Part shown: positions 5,455 to 8,825 of the stretch, piece by piece
Layout of the letters: every line of letters begins with the position of its first letter
Numbering within the stretch: position 1 is the first letter of the stretch
Assembly: GCA_023144715.1 (NCBI GenBank)
Contig: JAGLFC010000024.1
Location: 1-8,825 of the forward strand
Direction of reading: 5' to 3'
Origin: Gammaproteobacteria bacterium
GTDB lineage: Bacteria > Pseudomonadota > Gammaproteobacteria > GRL18
DNA length: 8,825 nucleotides
Program-made: the position numbers and the translations under genes
The notes under the pieces: model-generated
The model's database searches: none
Told to the model about the DNA's origin: nothing
Seen by the model: only the letters and a program-made list of their open reading frames with translations

Positions 5455-8034
5455 ATGAAATCAAAGCATAAAAATCCCAAACACACCCCAATGATACAGC
5501 AATACCTAAAAATTAAGGCTGAATTCCCTGATATGTTGCTGTTTTATCGTATGGGGGATTTTTATGAATTATTTTTTGACGATGCCAAGCGTGCTTCACA
5601 CTTACTGGATTTATCATTAAGTGCCAGAGGTCGTGCCAATGGTGAGCCTATTCCTATGGCAGGTATGCCCTATCATGCGGTGGATAATTACCTCATTAAA
5701 CTGGTTAAACACAATGAATCCGTAGCAATTTGTGAACAAGTGGGAGATCCTGCCACATCAAAAGGGCCTGTCGAAAGAAAAGTGACTCGTATTATTACTC
5801 CCGGTACCATTACTGAAGATAATTTATTGGATGATCATAAGGATAATTTATTGGCATCGATCTTTATTAAAACGGATCATGCCACTACTCATAATCCATA
5901 CGGACTGTCTATTCTTGATTTAACCAGTGGTCAATTTAGCGTATCAGAGCTTGCCACAGAGGAAGCTTTATATTCTGAATTAGAACGCCATAAGCCTTCA
6001 GAATTATTATTAGAAGAAAGCTTGTCGATAAAAAAAATATTACACGATCAATTAAGTAAACAGACTGCTTTTACAGAACAGCCCGATTGGTGGTTTAATG
6101 AAAAAACAGCCCGAGATTCTTTAAATCAGCAATTTGAGACACAGGATTTATCAGGCTTTGGTTGTGAAGAGTATCATAGTGGTTTATGTGCAGCAGGTTG
6201 TTTATTACACTATGTGCACAATACCCAGCGTGTCGCCCTACCCCATATTCATAGCCTTAAACCTGAGCAACATCATGATGCCATTATTTTAGACAGTACC
6301 AGTCGCCGTAATTTGGAGATTGATTTTGCATTAAATGGCAATAAAGATCATACCCTAATGGCGGTCATCAACCGCACAGCAACCGCTATGGGTAGCCGTC
6401 TTTTGGGGCGTTGGCTCAACCGTCCCTTGCGGGATCACACGATTCTCAAAGCACGTTATCAAAGTATTGAAGTCTTATCTCAAGATAATCAGTGCGATAC
6501 GCTCTACCCTTTATTAAAACAAATCGGTGATATTGAACGTATTTTGACACGTATTGCTTTAAAAACAGCACGTCCAAGAGATTTTGAGCGTTTAAAATTA
6601 TCCCTCAAGATCTACCCTTCTTTACAAAATGAATTACAGATATTAGATAATACACTGATACAACAATTAGCCACAAAAATAGCCGTATTTCCAGAACAAT
6701 ACGATCTATTAAATCGTGCGATTGTTGAAAATCCCCCTATTTTTATCCGTGATGGCGGTGTGATTGCCACAGGATACAATCAAGAACTGGATGATTTACG
6801 CAATATTCAAAGTAATGCCAACCAGTTTTTAATGGATTTAGAAATTCGTGAACGAGAACGCAGTGGTATTCCCACGCTTAAAGTGAACTATAATCGAGTA
6901 CATGGCTATTTTATTGAAGTCAGTCGTACTCAAGCCAATAATGTACCTGATAATTATCAACGCCGACAAACTCTAAAAACCAATGAACGTTATATTACGC
7001 CTGAGTTAAAAGAATTTGAAGATAAGGTACTCAGTGCCAATGAAAAAGCGTTAGCTAAAGAAAAAGCCTTATATGAAGAACTTTATCGCTTGCTTGCTCC
7101 ACATCTTCGAGCCTTACAAATCAGCACTCAAGCTCTATGTGAATTGGATATTTTGAATAATTTTGCCGAACGTTCTATCAGTTTGCAATGGTGCCAACCA
7201 CAATTAAGCACTGAGCCTTGTTTTACTATCACTCAAGGTCGTCATCCTGTGGTGGAACAGATCCATGACAGCCCCTTTGTGGCAAATGATATGCAATTGG
7301 ATAATCAACGCAGAATGTTATTAATCACAGGGCCCAATATGGGGGGAAAATCCACCTATATGCGTCAAGCCGCGTTACTCACTATTATGGCACATATTGG
7401 TTGCTATATTCCTGCTCAAGCGGCTACTTTTGGCCCAGTGGATCGTATTTTTACTCGTATTGGTGCATCTGATGATCTGGCAAGCGGACGCTCTACCTTT
7501 ATGGTTGAAATGACAGAAACGGCTAATATTTTACACAATGCTAGTCAATACAGTTTGATCTTAATGGATGAAATTGGTCGTGGTACCAGTACTTATGATG
7601 GTTTATCGCTGGCGTATGCGTCTATTTGTTATCTCGCAGAAAGAAGCCTTGCCTTTACCTTATTTGCCACCCATTATTTTGAACTGACTCAGTTAACCGA
7701 ACAATTTAATGATATTGCCAATGTTCATTTAGAGGCCATTGAACATGGTGAAAAAATTGTCTTTTTACATAAAATTCAAGAAGGCTGTGCCTCTCAAAGT
7801 TATGGCATCCAAGTGGCTGCTCTAGCAGGTGTGCCTAAAGAAGTGATTGAGACCGCTAAAATAAAATTAGCCTCTTTAGAAACTAAAGCACCAAAAATTC
7901 ATGCTTCAGTCACTAAAGAACAAGAAAAACATCCATTAATGACGATGATCGACACGATAGAGCCTGATACTCTCTCTCCTAGAGACGCATTAGATCTTAT
8001 GTATCAATTGAAAGAATTAAATAGAAAAACATGA
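5455..8034 (+). CDS. mutS: DNA mismatch repair protein MutS
   Basis: This 859-residue protein is full length (E. coli MutS has 853). It recognises mispairs and small loops and, with MutL, starts methyl-directed or nick-directed repair in the cytoplasm. The N-terminal mismatch-binding domain carries YRMGDFYELF (31-40), with the Phe-X-Glu wedge F36 and E38. IPMAGMPYHAVDNYL and SVAICEQVGDPATSKGPVERK follow, as in gammaproteobacterial MutS. The core and clamp include RVHGYFIEVSRTQ and YITPELKEFE. The C-terminal ATPase has Walker A GPNMGGKST (626-634) and Walker B LILMDEIGRG with D705 and E706, followed by TSTYDGLSLA and FATHYFELT. The end, EPDTLSPRDALDLMYQLKEL, is the conserved C-terminal tetramerisation helix segment. 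The usual QxSLL-like clamp-binding motif before it is not obvious. The start agrees with E. coli MutS numbering, though the preceding ribosome binding site is weak. No lesion is seen. It is divergent from the restriction operon and ends 7 bases from a convergent gene. Confidence 0.98.
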   Translation: MKSKHKNPKHTPMIQQYLKIKAEFPDMLLFYRMGDFYELFFDDAKRASHLLDLSLSARGRANGEPIPMAGMPYHAVDNYLIKLVKHNESVAICEQVGDPATSKGPVERKVTRIITPGTITEDNLLDDHKDNLLASIFIKTDHATTHNPYGLSILDLTSGQFSVSELATEEALYSELERHKPSELLLEESLSIKKILHDQLSKQTAFTEQPDWWFNEKTARDSLNQQFETQDLSGFGCEEYHSGLCAAGCLLHYVHNTQRVALPHIHSLKPEQHHDAIILDSTSRRNLEIDFALNGNKDHTLMAVINRTATAMGSRLLGRWLNRPLRDHTILKARYQSIEVLSQDNQCDTLYPLLKQIGDIERILTRIALKTARPRDFERLKLSLKIYPSLQNELQILDNTLIQQLATKIAVFPEQYDLLNRAIVENPPIFIRDGGVIATGYNQELDDLRNIQSNANQFLMDLEIRERERSGIPTLKVNYNRVHGYFIEVSRTQANNVPDNYQRRQTLKTNERYITPELKEFEDKVLSANEKALAKEKALYEELYRLLAPHLRALQISTQALCELDILNNFAERSISLQWCQPQLSTEPCFTITQGRHPVVEQIHDSPFVANDMQLDNQRRMLLITGPNMGGKSTYMRQAALLTIMAHIGCYIPAQAATFGPVDRIFTRIGASDDLASGRSTFMVEMTETANILHNASQYSLILMDEIGRGTSTYDGLSLAYASICYLAERSLAFTLFATHYFELTQLTEQFNDIANVHLEAIEHGEKIVFLHKIQEGCASQSYGIQVAALAGVPKEVIETAKIKLASLETKAPKIHASVTKEQEKHPLMTMIDTIEPDTLSPRDALDLMYQLKELNRKT

Positions 8035-8041
8035 AATAACA

Positions 8042-8650
8042 TTATTCTAACTGTTCTTTTTCAACTAAATATTGAACCATATCGCCATTATTCACTTGAT
8101 AATAAATATCTTCAACCAAGAGGCTTATATCAATGGATGCCAATGTTATCGTATCACCCAGAAGATAGACGGTTGATGCCCAATTATTACTTTTACAGAA
8201 AATTTCCACTTCACAAAACTCTTGATCAATAATAATATATTCCTGTAATGTTGGAATATTAATATAAGCCATTTTTTTACGAGTTTTATCATTTTTTCGA
8301 GTGGATTGAGAAAGTACTTCAACAATGATTATCGGTGATTGCTTATAATAATCATTGTTATCATCAGGCTCACAACACAGCATCACATCGGGATAAAAAA
8401 AAAGTGTACCTGTGTTACTCAGTCTTACTTTCATATCAGAAGAAAAGACTTTGCAGGATGATTTTTTTTGTTTTAGGATATTCCCTAGTTCACGGACAAG
8501 ATTATTGCTGATAAGATTATGATTTTCACTTGCTCCAGCCATAGCGTAAACAAGACCCTCGATATAGTCATGTTTTATTTCACTGATCCGTTCACCAGCC
8601 AAATAGTCTGCTTCACTTATTTTAGATTCACTATTTTTTGCTAAAGACAT
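8042..8650 (-). CDS. Uma2 family (DUF820) putative PD-(D/E)XK endonuclease
   Basis: This 202-residue protein has the layout of the Uma2/DUF820 family, which adopts a restriction-endonuclease-like fold. Members are numerous in cyanobacteria and some filamentous or sulfur-oxidising gammaproteobacteria; their biological role is mostly unknown. Visible marks are SEADYLAGERISEIKHDYIE (12-31), with the family-typical entry strand leading to GLVYAMAGASENHN (32-45), YPDVMLC with D88, and PIIIVEVLSQSTRKND (106-121) with E111. K125 and K126 and the strand LQEYIIIDQE (135-144) follow. D88, E111 and a nearby Lys are the likely metal-binding and catalytic set. The start at 8650 is supported by AAGGA (8660-8664) 9 bases upstream and by the normal family length. 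The gene converges on mutS with 7 bases between stop codons and no terminator hairpin. It probably shares an operon with the partial gene upstream. The reading frame contains a 9-base and an 8-base homopolymer but is intact. Confidence 0.9.
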   Translation of the reverse strand: MSLAKNSESKISEADYLAGERISEIKHDYIEGLVYAMAGASENHNLISNNLVRELGNILKQKKSSCKVFSSDMKVRLSNTGTLFFYPDVMLCCEPDDNNDYYKQSPIIIVEVLSQSTRKNDKTRKKMAYINIPTLQEYIIIDQEFCEVEIFCKSNNWASTVYLLGDTITLASIDISLLVEDIYYQVNNGDMVQYLVEKEQLE

Positions 8651-8659
8651 GTTATCGAT

Positions 8660-8664
8660 TCCTT
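8660..8664 (-). promoter_or_regulatory. Ribosome binding site of the uma2-like gene
   Basis: Minus-strand AAGGA lies in the 19-base gap between the upstream gene's stop codon and the ATG at 8648-8650, with a 9-base spacing. It supports both the chosen start and co-transcription with the upstream gene. Confidence 0.5.
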
Positions 8665-8669
8665 ATATC

Positions 8670-8825
8670 TCAAGAAACCGCTTGATTGAGTAAGGCTTCA
8701 TCAATAGGAAAGGTTAATAATTGATGAATGGCAAAACGTGAACTCACCTTTTCAAAACGTTGCACGTTAGCTTTATCAATAAAAATAACCACTTTAATTT
8801 CTTTTTGATGTTGCACACTTGCCAT
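8670..8825 (-). CDS. Unrecognised gene, 3' end (partial or starting at the window edge)
   Basis: A minus-strand frame is open from the right edge to TGA at 8670-8672 and encodes 51 residues. It begins MASVQHQKEIKVVIFIDKAN and ends in IDEALLNQAVS. The ATG coincides with the last three bases of the window (8823-8825), so it may be an internal Met of a longer gene or, by coincidence, a true start. The composition is protein-like, with a beta-strand-like KVVIFID and an amphipathic RFEKVSSRFAIHQLL. I do not recognise a family. It ends 19 bases before the uma2-like start, on the same strand, so the two are probably co-transcribed. Confidence 0.55.
   Translation of the reverse strand: MASVQHQKEIKVVIFIDKANVQRFEKVSSRFAIHQLLTFPIDEALLNQAVS

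Noticed and set aside
8035..8041. Bidirectional terminator between mutS and the uma2-like gene
   Set aside because: Only 7 bases separate the stop codons, and I find no stem-loop with a T-run spanning them.
1..8825. CRISPR array, tRNA/rRNA, insertion sequence, integrase or retron-like RNA
   Set aside because: I saw no regularly spaced repeats, no cloverleaf-like sequences, no terminal inverted repeats with a transposase, and no reverse transcriptase or recombinase motifs.

Overview
The window looks like a chromosomal segment of an AT-rich gammaproteobacterium. The best anchor is an intact mutS whose protein aligns along its length with enterobacterial MutS, down to the same numbering of the Phe-X-Glu mismatch wedge (F36/E38). 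The species cannot be named from the sequence. Around this housekeeping gene sit accessory genes: a toxin-antitoxin pair, a restriction-modification locus and a Uma2-type nuclease-like gene. No rRNA, tRNA, insertion sequence, integrase or CRISPR array is visible.

Left part (1-618, + strand): a toxin-first type II TA operon, with a RelE/HigB-like toxin followed after 9 bases by a HigA-like HTH antitoxin. A perfect 8+8 palindrome lies just before the toxin start and is the likely autoregulatory operator. The antitoxin gene ends inside the end of hsdS, which arrives from the other strand (11-base tail-to-tail overlap).

Middle (608-5171, - strand): a compact restriction-modification operon read hsdM, rhuM, hsdS. 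The methylase has an HsdR-N-like PD-(D/E)XK nuclease domain fused to its N-terminus. No helicase/translocase HsdR is in the window, so the locus resembles a BcgI-like nuclease-methylase plus specificity subunit rather than a classical type I system. The middle gene, rhuM, is cut by one in-frame TAA (2644-2646), with the reading frame otherwise intact on both sides. This looks like a very recent nonsense mutation. hsdM and rhuM overlap as TAATG; hsdS starts two bases after rhuM and has its own Shine-Dalgarno site.

The 283-base divergent gap (5172-5454) separates hsdM from mutS. It holds two nearly concentric inverted repeats, a candidate mutS promoter and a possible small minus-strand ORF of about 39 codons.

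Right part: mutS (5455-8034, + strand) meets a convergent uma2-like gene (8042-8650, - strand) only 7 bases away. Upstream of that gene, and probably in the same operon, is the end of an unrecognised gene that reaches the window edge (8670-8825).

Functionally, the left and middle parts read as a defence/addiction cassette placed next to a conserved DNA-repair gene. The most noteworthy points are the nuclease-methylase fusion without a translocase and the single-codon disruption of rhuM between hsdM and hsdS.
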